A stretch of 64,000 nt of DNA, taken from assembly GCF_003426735.1 (NCBI RefSeq), contig NZ_QVON01000005.1, forward strand, positions 310,001 to 374,000, read 5' to 3'. The translations under genes were made by a program, and so were the position numbers. The stretch is from Arenibacter sp. P308M17. Its GTDB lineage: Bacteria > Bacteroidota > Bacteroidia > Flavobacteriales > Flavobacteriaceae. Under the pieces are notes generated by a model that saw only the letters and a list, made by a program, of their open reading frames with translations, made no database searches and was not told the DNA's origin. Positions 40,694-50,810 of the stretch are shown here, piece after piece; position 1 is the stretch's first letter; every line of letters starts with the position of its first letter.

Positions 40694-40860
40694 GGTCTTA
40701 AGTTAATGAACTTGTATTGAGTTACCAATATTCGCTGCAAATATGTCCTTTAGGTCCATATTTTATTTTTCCTTCCCTTCCGGCCAAGCAGATTTTCTCC
40801 CCTTGGCCGCCCCCGGAGATAGCGTTATAGGTGGTCACGCTTTTGTCCAGTATCTTGGTT

Positions 40861-41027
40861 CTAGTGTCCTGTCAATACTACTGTGTCGTTTAAGTCACCG
40901 TTATTTTTTATCTGGGCAAGGCAAAAAAATGTTGCATAGCCGTAGCTACGGAACTGTTTTTTAACGAAGGCCAGGTGAAAAAGAACAAGACTTGGGATGG
41001 CTAAAGTAGGGTTGATAGCGCACTGGT
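40861..41027 (+). repeat. MITE-like element, family 1 (copy A)
   Basis: About 167 bp beginning CTAGTGTCCTGTCAA and ending with a degenerate complement (GTTGATAGCGCACTGG). The perfect palindrome CCGTAGCTACGG (40940-40951) lies at the centre, and flanking blocks such as TATCTGG / CCAGGTG let the whole element fold on itself. It aligns along its whole length with copy B at 49742-49907. No reading frame inside. Confidence 0.88.
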
Positions 41028-41071
41028 AGCACAGCGGTCCTGCTTTCTATATCCTATACCCCTTGTTTCGG

Positions 41072-41192
41072 ACTAGTGTTAAGTTAACCGTGAAATGACT
41101 TCTCGACTCCGCTCGAAGTGACGATCGATTGTCTGGTCGAGCGGAGTCGAGACCTAAATTAAATGACAAAACATCCTTAACATAACACTAGT
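41072..41192 (+). repeat. MITE-like element with family-1 ends and a different core
   Basis: A 121-bp element with ends ACTAGTGTTAAGTTAA (41072-41087) and TTAACATAACACTAGT (41177-41192), complementary except at one base. The core is another palindrome: TCTCGACTCCGCTCGA paired with TCGAGCGGAGTCGAGA. The right end is identical over 16 bp to the left end of copy B in inverse sense. It lies 38 bp after the end of the PKD lipoprotein gene and may end that operon. Confidence 0.85.
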
Positions 41193-41229
41193 TCATTTTT
41201 CATCAGTTAACGGAATCCATTTTTAGTAT

Positions 41230-42165
41230 TTACAAAGATTCCAAGGTCAAATGAAAGAATAGGGTAGGGGTATCATAGAAATCCGGTTCCGTATGGATGC
41301 CCAGGGCCACGTTCATCGTTGTCTCGGTAATCTCTTTTAGAATTACGATATTACTGGTTTCTTTGTACCCTAGGTATTCCCCCAGGATAAGACGTTGCTT
41401 TCCCGTGAAATTGATACTTACAGGCCCAACTTGAGGATATAGTGTGTTAATGGTAAAATCATCTTCGTTAAGCTCCCAAGTAGCGTCTGCCACTGGGGTA
41501 TAGGTAGCATGGGCCAAAGGTACGTTGGCAAGATCTGCTGAAACAGCGGTAATATTGGCTGCGTAAAAAGCACTGGCATGTATAATGCCCATAAGGCTTT
41601 GGCCATCAACATTATCTACTTTGTAGGTCCCGTCATGGACAAAGGTAAAGGTATCGTCATAGGAAGCTCCCAATCCTACTGCACCCAATAAATTATCAAA
41701 GGATGCAATCATAAGCCCCAGCTTATTTTCGATCAATCCGGCACCTTCCATACCCGCGGTATATGCTCTTTTTAACCTCCATGTTTTACCTTGGGGCCTT
41801 GCCGGTCCCCCTGTTAGGAGAATGTCCAGGGTAGGAAGAATAGTTACTGTTTTGGTTTCCGAGAAGGTACCGTTTGCACCGCTAACCGTCATGACCACAT
41901 TGTAGGTTCCGGGACTATCAAAGGCGTACACCGGATCTTCCTCCGTGCTGCTGGAACCGTCGCCAAAATCCCAAGTAATGGAAGTAGCATTTTCAACCGT
42001 TCCGTTAAAGGTTACCACAGAACCCTCTACTAAAAATTGAAAATCCGAAAGCGGAATTTGTGGTTCATCATCATCGCTACAGTTAACCAATAGTATGGCA
42101 AGTAGAAGAAGATGGAGTTGCTTAATATTTTTCATACGATTAAAATTTCTTAATGCCCGTTTCAT
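41230..42165 (-). CDS. PKD-domain lipoprotein of a SusCD locus (candidate surface substrate-binding protein)
   Basis: A 311-aa lipoprotein (lipobox LVNC, then SDDDE, an acidic stretch like surface-export signals of Bacteroidota lipoproteins). Residues about 40-110 form one PKD domain (SITWDFGDGSSSTEEDP ... YNVVMTV). The remaining 190 residues begin GKTWRLKRAYTAG and look like the beta-rich C-terminal part of locus-specific surface proteins that follow SusD genes. A second ATG at 42132 is equally good. It starts 17 bp after SusD and closes the operon. It probably binds the imported substrate outside the cell; the substrate is unknown. Confidence 0.85.
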   Translation of the reverse strand: MKRALRNFNRMKNIKQLHLLLLAILLVNCSDDDEPQIPLSDFQFLVEGSVVTFNGTVENATSITWDFGDGSSSTEEDPVYAFDSPGTYNVVMTVSGANGTFSETKTVTILPTLDILLTGGPARPQGKTWRLKRAYTAGMEGAGLIENKLGLMIASFDNLLGAVGLGASYDDTFTFVHDGTYKVDNVDGQSLMGIIHASAFYAANITAVSADLANVPLAHATYTPVADATWELNEDDFTINTLYPQVGPVSINFTGKQRLILGEYLGYKETSNIVILKEITETTMNVALGIHTEPDFYDTPTLFFHLTLESL

Positions 42166-42182
42166 CTGATTATATTTATCGT

Positions 42183-43655
42183 TTAGTTTTTATCCCACCA
42201 TACCTTAGTGTCTATCTTATTTGCTCCCTGTCTCGAAATAGCTTCTTGTACGTTGGTGCTGTTTGCACCTAGTTCAAAGGAAGAGTACATAAACCTAGTG
42301 GGCATAATGCCATTGGTGGCCCCCGTGGATAAATCGTCACTGGTCCTTACCGGTATAACAGGATAACCGGTACGCCGTATATGGGACCAGCCCTCAAAGA
42401 AATTGGGGATCAGTGCCAACCACATCTGAACGCCGATCTGCTCCTCATCATTTATTCCTGATAGATTGGCTATGGTAGAACCCATGAAGTTGGTAATTTC
42501 CGTAGCATCAACTTCCCATTGGTTAAAGGACACCTCGATACCTTTTCTATATAATATGTTGGCCTGAACGGGATCTTCATCATAGGCCAGGGCCGCCTCG
42601 GCCCTTAAAAGCCAAGTTTCGGCGGCGTTCATGATATAAAGTTTGCTTTCCGGGGAAGAGAGGGCAAGGCCCATATCGGATAAGTTGGCAAAATTGGAAT
42701 TTCCAAATGCCTGATCGGTCAGGCCGTTGACAATGCCGGAAAACTGTCCGTTACTGTCCTGACCTACAAACACTGTTAATCTAGGATCATTGGTAACCTG
42801 CATTTGATTTATCAAAAATGCCGACATTTTAATGGATGGGAAGCCTGTACGTCTGTTAAACCAAGCATTGCCGGTGCCTTCCGTTTCAATCATATAGGCA
42901 TCATGTTCAGGGGTTTCCATTAAGGGCTCGGACAAACATTGGGAAACGGTAGATCGGGACAGGCCTGCATCTACATAGCGCAAACGCATGGCCAGACGTA
43001 GCCGAACGCTATTTGCGAACCGTACCCATTTTTCCAAATCATTGTTGTAGATGGGATCCGAATCGGGATACGCCATGGCAGGATCTGCGGTCTTCAAAGT
43101 ACCGATACTGTTGGTCAATCTCATGATCAGGTCTTTGTAAATACTTTCTTGGGGATCATATTTAGGAAGCAATATATCCTGCGATTTGCCTTTCCCGCCC
43201 TCGGTGTAAGGTACATCCCCATAACCATCGGTAATCTTTGCATAGCCCAATACGGCAATAATATTGGCAAGGGCATATCTCACATTGTTTTGGGTACCGG
43301 GTTTGGAGGTGAGTTCCAAAACCTCTTCAATATGGCGTATTGTTCCACTATACCCCTCATTCATAATGCTGTTGTAATCTTGGTCATGGCCATCCCCATA
43401 TTGATCCGGGGCCCTCCAAGTACTTCCTGCCACATAATAATGGGCATACATACCGGCAAAATGGGAAGACCCATTGTCCGTAGTTCCTTGATATAAACTC
43501 CTGACCGCCTTGGTAAATAAAGCAGCATCATCTATTTCGGTTACGGCATTCGGATTATCATAAAGGTCTTCCAAATGCCCCTCGCAGGAAAGGAACAGCA
43601 CTCCCAATACAGCTACAGCTGCTGTTTTACTTATCACCTTATATATGGTTTGCAT
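42183..43655 (-). CDS. SusD/RagB-like outer-membrane lipoprotein
   Basis: A 490-aa lipoprotein (lipobox FLSC, Cys24) with the helical TPR-like SusD fold. It begins [18 protein letters not shown] after the lipid site. TGYPVIPV near the end and FINNQ-like helices ([14 protein letters not shown]) match the SusD-2 subgroup. SusD proteins form the lid of the SusC barrel and capture oligomeric or other large substrates. The gene begins 10 bp after SusC, the normal arrangement. Confidence 0.93.
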   Translation of the reverse strand: MQTIYKVISKTAAVAVLGVLFLSCEGHLEDLYDNPNAVTEIDDAALFTKAVRSLYQGTTDNGSSHFAGMYAHYYVAGSTWRAPDQYGDGHDQDYNSIMNEGYSGTIRHIEEVLELTSKPGTQNNVRYALANIIAVLGYAKITDGYGDVPYTEGGKGKSQDILLPKYDPQESIYKDLIMRLTNSIGTLKTADPAMAYPDSDPIYNNDLEKWVRFANSVRLRLAMRLRYVDAGLSRSTVSQCLSEPLMETPEHDAYMIETEGTGNAWFNRRTGFPSIKMSAFLINQMQVTNDPRLTVFVGQDSNGQFSGIVNGLTDQAFGNSNFANLSDMGLALSSPESKLYIMNAAETWLLRAEAALAYDEDPVQANILYRKGIEVSFNQWEVDATEITNFMGSTIANLSGINDEEQIGVQMWLALIPNFFEGWSHIRRTGYPVIPVRTSDDLSTGATNGIMPTRFMYSSFELGANSTNVQEAISRQGANKIDTKVWWDKN

Positions 43656-43665
43656 ATTCTTCTGT

Positions 43666-46600
43666 TTAAAAGTTGATTTTTAGGTTCAGTCCATAGCTCC
43701 TGGTAGAGGGCAGCGATGAATGTTCAAAAGCAGTACTGGCCGGGCCGCTACTATAGGTCGCCTCGGGATCGATATCGCCGGCAGCATTGTATAGAAAGAG
43801 CAAGTTTCGGCCAACGGCGGACAGACTTGCCGATTGAATAAACGTTTCCCGTAAGATGTTCTTGGGAAAATCGAAAGTCAGTGCCACCTCCCTAAGCTTA
43901 ACGTTGGTAGCATCCAAAATGATGTCGGTGGCAATTTGGTTGGAAAATATATCCGTAAACTGTTTAAGTAGGGCGCTGGTGGCATTGTCATTTTCAAAAC
44001 CAGTAAACTCATTGATGCCTTCTTCTATAATTCCATTTTCCCTCCCCACTAGACTTCGTTCATCCGTTCCAAAAAATAGGCGGTACCCTCTCCCGTACGA
44101 ATAATATTCCCCACCTGCCTGAACGCTGATAAGGGAACTCAAGCTAAAGTTCTTGTAACGGATCTTGTTCGTAAAACCGCCGTACCAATCCGGGTTTATA
44201 TTTCCCAGGGCAATGCGGTCCCCTCTTTTGGCGAGACCATCATTTCCAATTATTTTCCTTCCGAAATTATCCCTTAGAAAATCATTGCCATAAATGGTCC
44301 CGAATTCCTGACCCGGTCTTGCCTCCACGGAAGCGGTCCAGAGAGACCCCAGGGAAATGCTTTCCAATCCTTCATTTAACGTAATTACCTTGGAGTTACT
44401 TTTGGTAAAGTTAAACCCTATGTCCCATGAAAAATTTTCGGACTCAAAAGGAATTACATTCAACTGGGCCTCAATGCCCTTGTTTTCAATTTCTCCGGCA
44501 TTGATCACTTTTGAGGAATAGGCCGTGGTCCCTGAGATTGGAACGGCCATAATTTGGTCTGTAGTGTTCGTCTTGTAATAAGTGACATCCAAAGTGATTC
44601 TGTTCTTTAGAAAACCAATATCAGCCCCAATTTCCCAAGATTCGGATGTTTCCGGCCTTAGATCAAAAGAGGGAAGACTTCCTGAAATCGAGGCAACGGT
44701 ATAGGGCAATGTTACCGTTTGATCAACGTTGTAAACTGCCTGTGTCCGATAGGGGCTGGTGTCGTTCCCTACTTTGGCAAAGGACCCCCTTAGTTTGCCC
44801 AGACTTAATATGTTGGGATTGATGCCCAATAATTTGGTGAACAATAGACCCATATTCTCCGAATGGTACCAATAGGAATTATTGGCCTGGGGCAATGCGG
44901 AAGAATTATCGTTTCTCAGGGTGGCATCGAAATATAAAAAGCCTCCGTAGCCAAATTGTCCAAGCGCATAGTAGGAATAAATGGCTTTTTTTGAAATTCC
45001 CTCAGAGGAGAAGGAGTTTTTGTAATTGCTGATTCTATAAAAATTGGGAACCTTGGCATCGTTGCCCGAAATATTTTTATAGCTGCTGTATTCATTGCGG
45101 TAATTGGCCCCCAAACTTAGGGTGATATTGATATCGGAAATATTGGTGGAATATGTTCCTAAAATATCAGAGTTCCAGATATTACTTTTATCGTTATCAT
45201 GATTGTATGCGCCCAATCCGTTTTGCACGGCCTGTGCCCCTGTTGCCCCATAACTAATGAAATCAGTAATGATATAGTCCATACCCGATTTTGCCGTGAT
45301 ATTGAACTTGTCATCAATCTCCCAATTTGCGGAGATAAAGCCTTGAAAATGGTCTTTTTCATCTACATTGCCCGCATTGTCCAACGCCCAATAGGGGTTG
45401 TTAAATGTATTGTCCAAATTCCATTTTATTTCTTCCCCAAATGCATTTACTGTATTGTTCCGGACATCTTCCAGACGGATGTCCCTTGGCATCAGGGAAA
45501 GTTGTAATGCCGTATTTCCGCTCCCTTCGGCCAATTGCGGTCTATTTTTTACCTTGGAAGTGATATAGGCCATTTTCCCATCAACAATAAAATTATCTGT
45601 CAGTTTGGAGGAACCTCTTAGGCTAAATGTCTGTTTTGCCAATGTATTGTTGCCCACGATACCCTGTCCGTCCTCATCCGTTATGGCCAATCTAAACGAA
45701 CCCTTATCATTTTTCCCTTCAAAGGCCAGGGAGTTGGAGATGGTAAAACCGGTTTGGTAAAATTCTTTATAGGGGTTTCCAGTAGGGTTGGGCGAGTAGC
45801 TCTCCTGCTTTCCCAGCCAGTTGGTATACTGTTGTCCCTCCATTCTTGGGCCCCAGCTCCATGAAAAGGGATAATCCAGAACGGGCCTTCCATCGGCATT
45901 TATAGGTGCAAAATCCCCAAATGCACCTGCCCCGTATTCGTTTTGGAAATCAGGGGTTAGGGCAACATCTATAAACGAGAAGGACGAATTGAAGGAAATG
46001 CCTACGCCGTCCTTTTTTGTTCCTGACTTGGTGGTGATCAAAATTACCCCGTTCATGCCCAGTGAGCCATAGGCCGCTGCCGCTCCTGCTCCTTTGAGCA
46101 CACTGATGGATTCTACATCATCTGGATTGATATCCGATAGGTCGTCACCCCGGTCGATTCCCCCGCTTCCGCCGGCACCACCGGAACTATTGCTAATGGG
46201 AATACCATCTACCACCACTAAAGGTCTATTGTTCCCGTTAATTGTGGTAATACCCCTTAGGAGTACCCGACTGGAGCCATCAACCCCAGTATTTGATTGT
46301 GTAATCTGCAATCCCGAAACTTTCCCCGAAAGCGAATTCATAACATTGTTTTCCCTTGCTACGTTAACTTCTCCAGCGGATACCTGGGAGATGGAATAGC
46401 CAAGGGATTCCTTGTTCCGCTGTATGTTAAGGGCAGTAACTACCACCTCGTCCATCTCTTCGGCATTAATTTCCAAGAAGACATTAATGGTGTTCCTATC
46501 TTCAAGGGCCACTTCCTTGGACGTATATCCAATAAAAGAGAATTGAAGTATGTCGTCCCCACTGAGGTTGGCAAGGGTATAATTCCCATCGAAATCCGTG

Positions 46601-46752
46601 GTCGTTCCAGTATTTGTACCCTTTACCAATACGCTTACTCCAAGTAGCGGGGTGTTGGTGTCTTTTTCCAGTACCTGACCGGAAATGGTTTTTTGGGACC
46701 GTACGGTAATAGTAGTACCGAATATGGCCAATATTAGAATTAGTTTGTTCAT
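43666..46752 (-). CDS. SusC/RagA-family TonB-dependent transporter
   Basis: A 1028-aa outer-membrane transporter. Signal peptide 1-19, then a carboxypeptidase-D-like domain at 20-100 ([19 protein letters not shown]). [12 protein letters not shown] contains the TonB-box region. The plug follows ([34 protein letters not shown]). The 22-strand barrel ends in an aromatic residue (GLNLKINF). It imports a substrate with SusD, powered by TonB. The gene lies between a beta-helix/cytochrome protein and SusD on one transcript, with no glycoside hydrolase in the locus. Confidence 0.95.
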   Translation of the reverse strand: MNKLILILAIFGTTITVRSQKTISGQVLEKDTNTPLLGVSVLVKGTNTGTTTDFDGNYTLANLSGDDILQFSFIGYTSKEVALEDRNTINVFLEINAEEMDEVVVTALNIQRNKESLGYSISQVSAGEVNVARENNVMNSLSGKVSGLQITQSNTGVDGSSRVLLRGITTINGNNRPLVVVDGIPISNSSGGAGGSGGIDRGDDLSDINPDDVESISVLKGAGAAAAYGSLGMNGVILITTKSGTKKDGVGISFNSSFSFIDVALTPDFQNEYGAGAFGDFAPINADGRPVLDYPFSWSWGPRMEGQQYTNWLGKQESYSPNPTGNPYKEFYQTGFTISNSLAFEGKNDKGSFRLAITDEDGQGIVGNNTLAKQTFSLRGSSKLTDNFIVDGKMAYITSKVKNRPQLAEGSGNTALQLSLMPRDIRLEDVRNNTVNAFGEEIKWNLDNTFNNPYWALDNAGNVDEKDHFQGFISANWEIDDKFNITAKSGMDYIITDFISYGATGAQAVQNGLGAYNHDNDKSNIWNSDILGTYSTNISDINITLSLGANYRNEYSSYKNISGNDAKVPNFYRISNYKNSFSSEGISKKAIYSYYALGQFGYGGFLYFDATLRNDNSSALPQANNSYWYHSENMGLLFTKLLGINPNILSLGKLRGSFAKVGNDTSPYRTQAVYNVDQTVTLPYTVASISGSLPSFDLRPETSESWEIGADIGFLKNRITLDVTYYKTNTTDQIMAVPISGTTAYSSKVINAGEIENKGIEAQLNVIPFESENFSWDIGFNFTKSNSKVITLNEGLESISLGSLWTASVEARPGQEFGTIYGNDFLRDNFGRKIIGNDGLAKRGDRIALGNINPDWYGGFTNKIRYKNFSLSSLISVQAGGEYYSYGRGYRLFFGTDERSLVGRENGIIEEGINEFTGFENDNATSALLKQFTDIFSNQIATDIILDATNVKLREVALTFDFPKNILRETFIQSASLSAVGRNLLFLYNAAGDIDPEATYSSGPASTAFEHSSLPSTRSYGLNLKINF

Positions 46753-46825
46753 ATATAAGTGGTTTGGTAGTTTATTTAAGTGGTTCCCGGAAAATTGTAA
46801 AATTCCTTTACCCTATGGGACGGGT

Positions 46826-48334
46826 TTAATGCTTTAATTCCAAAATATATTCGGCTACCGCCATCTTGGCTTCCTCCGATAAATAATCTTGGGGCGGCAT
46901 TTCCGGATAGTCTTCCCTCAGGTTTTTTGGAGCTGTGATATAGTCTACGATCCCCTGGGGGTTGTCCTTATGTATTGCCTGAAGGATTTCGGTCGGCGGA
47001 CCTATCAATCTGGTACCGAATGCGTGACAGCCTGCGCAGACCCCGTAATAGGTGAGCTCACCCAATTCTTCCGGGGAAACCGATCTAGGTGGCACCGGAG
47101 ACGGGGTCATCATGGTTGGGATATCCTTGGTATCGGTTATTTCTGCAATGCCGTAATTATCCAGACCAAAGGTCCGATATCTGTTCTTATCCCTTATCGT
47201 GCTTCCGGATCCCCCTCCATAGGCAAAAATATCGGGTCCCTTTGTGTCCATTTGGGTAAGCATTATAGCCTTTATTTCACCGGTAGGGGCGTTGCCATTG
47301 TTGAACATAATATTATCAAGGATTACCACCCTATCCGGATTTCCTTCGGAATTTGGGTCATTGGCCTTGGGGTCTCCCGTAGCAAGATCCACAATGGTAA
47401 TTCCAGTGTTGTTGTTTCCGGTAATGATATTATTTTCTACGATTACGTCATCGGCCGCCATGATCAAAATTCCGGTACCGGGGGGGATTCCTGAAACGGT
47501 AGACCCCGGTGCGCCAAAGTTTTCATGGTTGTTGTTTACCACAAAGTTGTTGCGCATAATAACATCAAAAGTAGTTTTTATGGGAAGCCCCGGGGTTACA
47601 AAGGCCAACAGTCCGCCTGTATTGTTGTGGGCATAATTATTTTCTACCAAACAGTGCCTGGAGTTTTCAATTTCAATACCCGCAACATTATCGAACACTT
47701 CGTTGTGCAGTACGTCTACATTATCGCACATACCAACATAAATGGCCGCATCCGCTATTTTGCTCAGGACGTTATGTTCAATAAGTCCGTTTTTGCCATA
47801 TTGTGGAAAAATGCCATAAACGCCGGTGTCAATAATCCAGTTATTGCGGATTATGAAGTTGTTGCCGGCCTGGCCCATTACGCCATTGCCTTTGTAGTTG
47901 ATTATTTTAAAATTCTCGATAAGAATTCCATTGCCCGAATAAAGGAAGGCATCGTTTATTTGCTTTTTGCCGTCCAAAGTGGGCCATTCCCCATTGATCA
48001 CCACTCCTTGTAGGCTTATATTATTCTTATCAATGTAAACGTTCTCCGAATACGTTCCGGGATATACGCGGATCAGGTCGCCGGGGTTGGCCTTATTTAC
48101 GGCATCCTGAATGGATGAGCCTTTGTTGACCTCTATGATACTTCCAGTAAACTCCTGCCTGTTGGTTACTTGTGTGGTATCATTGGTATGCCCAATATTT
48201 CTATATTTTATGGTGGAAGGTATGGGAACGGTCTCCACATTTTTTTGTCCAAAGAACCATTTTCCAATGAACACCCCTATTCCTAAAAGTACCATAGCGG
48301 TGATGATTTTTATAAAAGGCGATTTTTTCTTCAT
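46826..48334 (-). CDS. Right-handed parallel beta-helix protein fused to cytochrome c
   Basis: A 502-aa exported protein with an N-terminal membrane anchor or signal (residues 8-28). GSSIQDAVNKANPGDLIRVY opens a right-handed beta-helix, followed by stacked turns rich in IENNY/IRNN-type repeats to about 400, as in polysaccharide lyases and carbohydrate-binding helices. The C-terminal 80 residues are cytochrome c: CAGCH at 433-437 and Met in PEMPPQ as likely ligand. Such fusions may oxidise or shuttle electrons from a bound polymer. It lies between the di-haem peroxidase and SusC. Confidence 0.87.
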   Translation of the reverse strand: MKKKSPFIKIITAMVLLGIGVFIGKWFFGQKNVETVPIPSTIKYRNIGHTNDTTQVTNRQEFTGSIIEVNKGSSIQDAVNKANPGDLIRVYPGTYSENVYIDKNNISLQGVVINGEWPTLDGKKQINDAFLYSGNGILIENFKIINYKGNGVMGQAGNNFIIRNNWIIDTGVYGIFPQYGKNGLIEHNVLSKIADAAIYVGMCDNVDVLHNEVFDNVAGIEIENSRHCLVENNYAHNNTGGLLAFVTPGLPIKTTFDVIMRNNFVVNNNHENFGAPGSTVSGIPPGTGILIMAADDVIVENNIITGNNNTGITIVDLATGDPKANDPNSEGNPDRVVILDNIMFNNGNAPTGEIKAIMLTQMDTKGPDIFAYGGGSGSTIRDKNRYRTFGLDNYGIAEITDTKDIPTMMTPSPVPPRSVSPEELGELTYYGVCAGCHAFGTRLIGPPTEILQAIHKDNPQGIVDYITAPKNLREDYPEMPPQDYLSEEAKMAVAEYILELKH

Positions 48335-48351
48335 TTTTAAGTTGCTTTTAA

Positions 48352-49542
48352 TTAGGTTGATGATTTTAGACCCGATGGCAGGACCTCGGGGATTTTAGGT
48401 GTAAAGGATTCATCGGTCAGCGTTTTAAGAAAGTCTACCAAGCGGTCCAATTCGTAATCGGTTAAATTGGGCTCCCATATGTGCCAGTGTATCAATAATT
48501 TTTCCCCCTCAGGTACGGCATGGCCCCGACCGTCCGTATAAAATTGTACCGTTTCCCGAAGTGTTTTGAATCTCCCAGAGTGCATATAGGGAGCCGTCCG
48601 GGCAATATTTCGAAGGCTGGGAACCTTAAAGGCCCCACGGAGGCTTTTGTCTTTAAATGGAATTTCGGCACCCGGGTCCAAGGGCAGATTATCGGGCTCG
48701 GGAGTACCTATAACTGCAAATTGTTGATTGGTGAACAGGGGAGGGGTATGGCATTCAGCACAGCGGGCTACGAAGGATCTAAATACATTTAGACCTTCAA
48801 TTTCGTTCTTGTTCAATGCTTCATCGTAGCCATGGGCATATTGGTCGTACCTGCTATTTAAAGAGATCAGGGAGGATTGGAAAGCGGTAATGGCCTTGGT
48901 AATTTCATGGAGGGCAATGGGTTGGTCCCTATGCCTATTGGGATATGCCTCTGCAAACAATGTTCTATAATTTTCAATTTCATTTAGGGTACTGAGCAAG
49001 TTTTCCAGTGTATTTCCCATCTCTTCCTTAGAAAACAACGGTTCCAACATCTGCTCCTCCAAAGTTGAGGCACGACCGTCCCAAAACAGTTTTTTTAAAT
49101 AGCCTACATTATAAAGGGAAGGTGCCGCCCTTTTTAATCGTTGTCCGTCCTTGCCACGGCTAGTGGCCAATCCATCGCTAAATCCTTTGTTGGGATCATG
49201 GCAGCTTGCACAGGAAATGGTTTGGTCGGCAGAAAGTAAGGGATCAAAAAACAAATACCTTCCCAAATCAATTTCTTTTGGGGAAAAGCCATCGCGAATT
49301 TCCGGCAGGGCCGATTTTAGGCCACCAACACCGGCCTTGTTGGTTATTGCATATTGGTTATAGAGATTTTTGGCAATGCACTCATTATTCCCGTTAAGTT
49401 TAAATCCTGGAGGGCAATTGCTTTGTAAAATTGGAACGGGGTGGTAGGCAGTGGTACTTTGGCCGGATAAAATTATCAGTACCAAGATTCCTAAAATGGA
49501 TCCCGAAACGATTACCTTTAATATGACCCTACTTTTTTTCAC
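48352..49542 (-). CDS. Di-haem cytochrome c peroxidase / MauG-family protein
   Basis: A 396-aa exported di-haem protein. One N-terminal hydrophobic segment (7-26) anchors or exports it. Haem sites are CASCH (111-115) and CAECH (261-265); Met320 in YMHSGRF is the expected distal ligand. Before the first haem there is a small Cys pair segment (NCPPGFKLNGNNEC, residues 43-56). Canonical members reduce peroxide, MauG-like members oxidise other proteins or small molecules. It is the first gene of the SusCD locus, 17 bp before the beta-helix gene. Confidence 0.9.
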   Translation of the reverse strand: MKKSRVILKVIVSGSILGILVLIILSGQSTTAYHPVPILQSNCPPGFKLNGNNECIAKNLYNQYAITNKAGVGGLKSALPEIRDGFSPKEIDLGRYLFFDPLLSADQTISCASCHDPNKGFSDGLATSRGKDGQRLKRAAPSLYNVGYLKKLFWDGRASTLEEQMLEPLFSKEEMGNTLENLLSTLNEIENYRTLFAEAYPNRHRDQPIALHEITKAITAFQSSLISLNSRYDQYAHGYDEALNKNEIEGLNVFRSFVARCAECHTPPLFTNQQFAVIGTPEPDNLPLDPGAEIPFKDKSLRGAFKVPSLRNIARTAPYMHSGRFKTLRETVQFYTDGRGHAVPEGEKLLIHWHIWEPNLTDYELDRLVDFLKTLTDESFTPKIPEVLPSGLKSST

Positions 49543-49952
49543 CCGGTTTTAATTCACCTTTTGTTTTTCAATCATTAATTGATCTGGTTATTCCCAATTG
49601 CTTAAGGGGCATGTTACCTTGGGACTTTTGGACCCTATTTGAACAAAATAACCTGACATTTTGTAATTGTCCCTGGACTATATCCTATGTACTGCGCTGC
49701 TAATACACAGTTTATAGGCACAAATTAAGGAGGGTACTACAACTAGTGTTATGTTAATGCTATTATGTCGGTTAAGTCGCCGTTATTTTCTATCTGGACG
49801 AGGCAAAAAATAGTTGCATAGCATAGCTACGGAACTCTTTTTTAACGATGGTCAGGTGAAAAAGAACAAGACTTGGGGTGACTAAAATAAGGTTAACAGG
49901 ACACTAGCTGTTATGTCTATGAAATTTTGTGATGAAATAGCCCTATTTGGGA
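49543..49952. promoter_or_regulatory. 410-bp upstream region of the SusCD/cytochrome operon
   Basis: This stretch lies between the LytTR gene and the di-haem peroxidase, both on the minus strand. It should hold the operon promoter near 49543-49740; a family-1 repeat (49742-49907) fills much of the rest. No gene was seen. Confidence 0.45.
49742..49907 (+). repeat. MITE-like element, family 1 (copy B)
   Basis: A 166-bp element from ACTAGTGTTATGTTAA to TTAACAGGACACTAG. The interior is alignable with copy A, including GCAAAAAA, GTTGCATAGC, AGCTACGGAACT, TTTTTTAACGA and GTGAAAAAGAACAAGACTTG. It has no coding frame. It separates the LytTR regulator gene from the operon it may control. Confidence 0.88.
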
Positions 49953-50810
49953 TTAATGGGGTATTTTTTTAAGTTGGAGGACCTTTTCAAACCTGGTCCT
50001 GTAACCCAAAGAAACGGGTATTTTTTCTTCCGGTATATGTTGGATACTTAGGATGTAGCCTTTTTTGGTTTTCTTTACGGCGTTGATATGGGCAGTATTG
50101 ACCATATAGGATCTATGGATCCGGACTATCTTTGGGTCTTGGATAATACCGTCCAATTCCTTGAAACTCATTCTAATGAGTTCCTTGTTGCTTTTTTCTC
50201 CTTTGAGGTAAAAGATTTCCAAATAGTTCCCTGCAGATTTGATATACAACAGCTGGTTATATTTAATGGCCAATACCACCTTATTGTTCTCTCCGTTCAA
50301 AATCAATAGTTCACTGATTCCTTCCGAACCTGAGCCTTCTATATTAAATTGAATTTCCTTTTTGAAAGAGGATATTTTTTGTTTGATCTGGGCATACCAG
50401 AGAAACAATGTATAAGGCACCACCACTACAAGCCCTATTTGCCGGAACGTTATAAAAAATTCAGAAACCTGCTCCTGAAATGTTTTAAATGAAGGACTAT
50501 AGGCCAGCTCAAAGATAAATGCCATCAATCCCATTTCCATAAGGCCCCACGGTATTAGACTATAGATCTTGAATCTTTTGGGCCCTAAAGTGGTACGGAC
50601 TACGAACTGACTGAAAATTAGTACGCTCAAGCCGATCAGGATGAACTCCCAGTAAAAATTTTTGCCCCATGTATTTATGTTATAGGGGTCGTATATATTT
50701 ATAAAAATAAAGGAATACAGACAGATAAAGCCGATAAGGAAAAGTTTGCTCCCAGTGGAATCCAGATAGGGAACATCCTGTTTTAATATTGTTTTTATAC
50801 GCTTCCTCAT
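49953..50810 (-). CDS. Membrane-bound LytTR-family transcriptional regulator
   Basis: A 285-aa protein with four N-terminal membrane helices (about 25-42, 52-70, 86-105 and 123-145) and a C-terminal LytTR DNA-binding domain at about 175-280. The latter reads YIKSAGNYLEIFY, then IVRIHRSYMVNTAHI, typical of LytTR. There is no receiver domain, so the membrane part probably senses or is controlled by a partner. It lies directly upstream of the SusCD/cytochrome operon in the same direction and is the best candidate regulator. Confidence 0.88.
   Translation of the reverse strand: MRKRIKTILKQDVPYLDSTGSKLFLIGFICLYSFIFINIYDPYNINTWGKNFYWEFILIGLSVLIFSQFVVRTTLGPKRFKIYSLIPWGLMEMGLMAFIFELAYSPSFKTFQEQVSEFFITFRQIGLVVVVPYTLFLWYAQIKQKISSFKKEIQFNIEGSGSEGISELLILNGENNKVVLAIKYNQLLYIKSAGNYLEIFYLKGEKSNKELIRMSFKELDGIIQDPKIVRIHRSYMVNTAHINAVKKTKKGYILSIQHIPEEKIPVSLGYRTRFEKVLQLKKIPH

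Noticed and set aside
46889..47494. Long open frame on the plus strand over the beta-helix gene
   Set aside because: It is antisense to the beta-helix/cytochrome gene, whose repeats and haem motif are clearly real on the minus strand; the antisense translation shows no domain.
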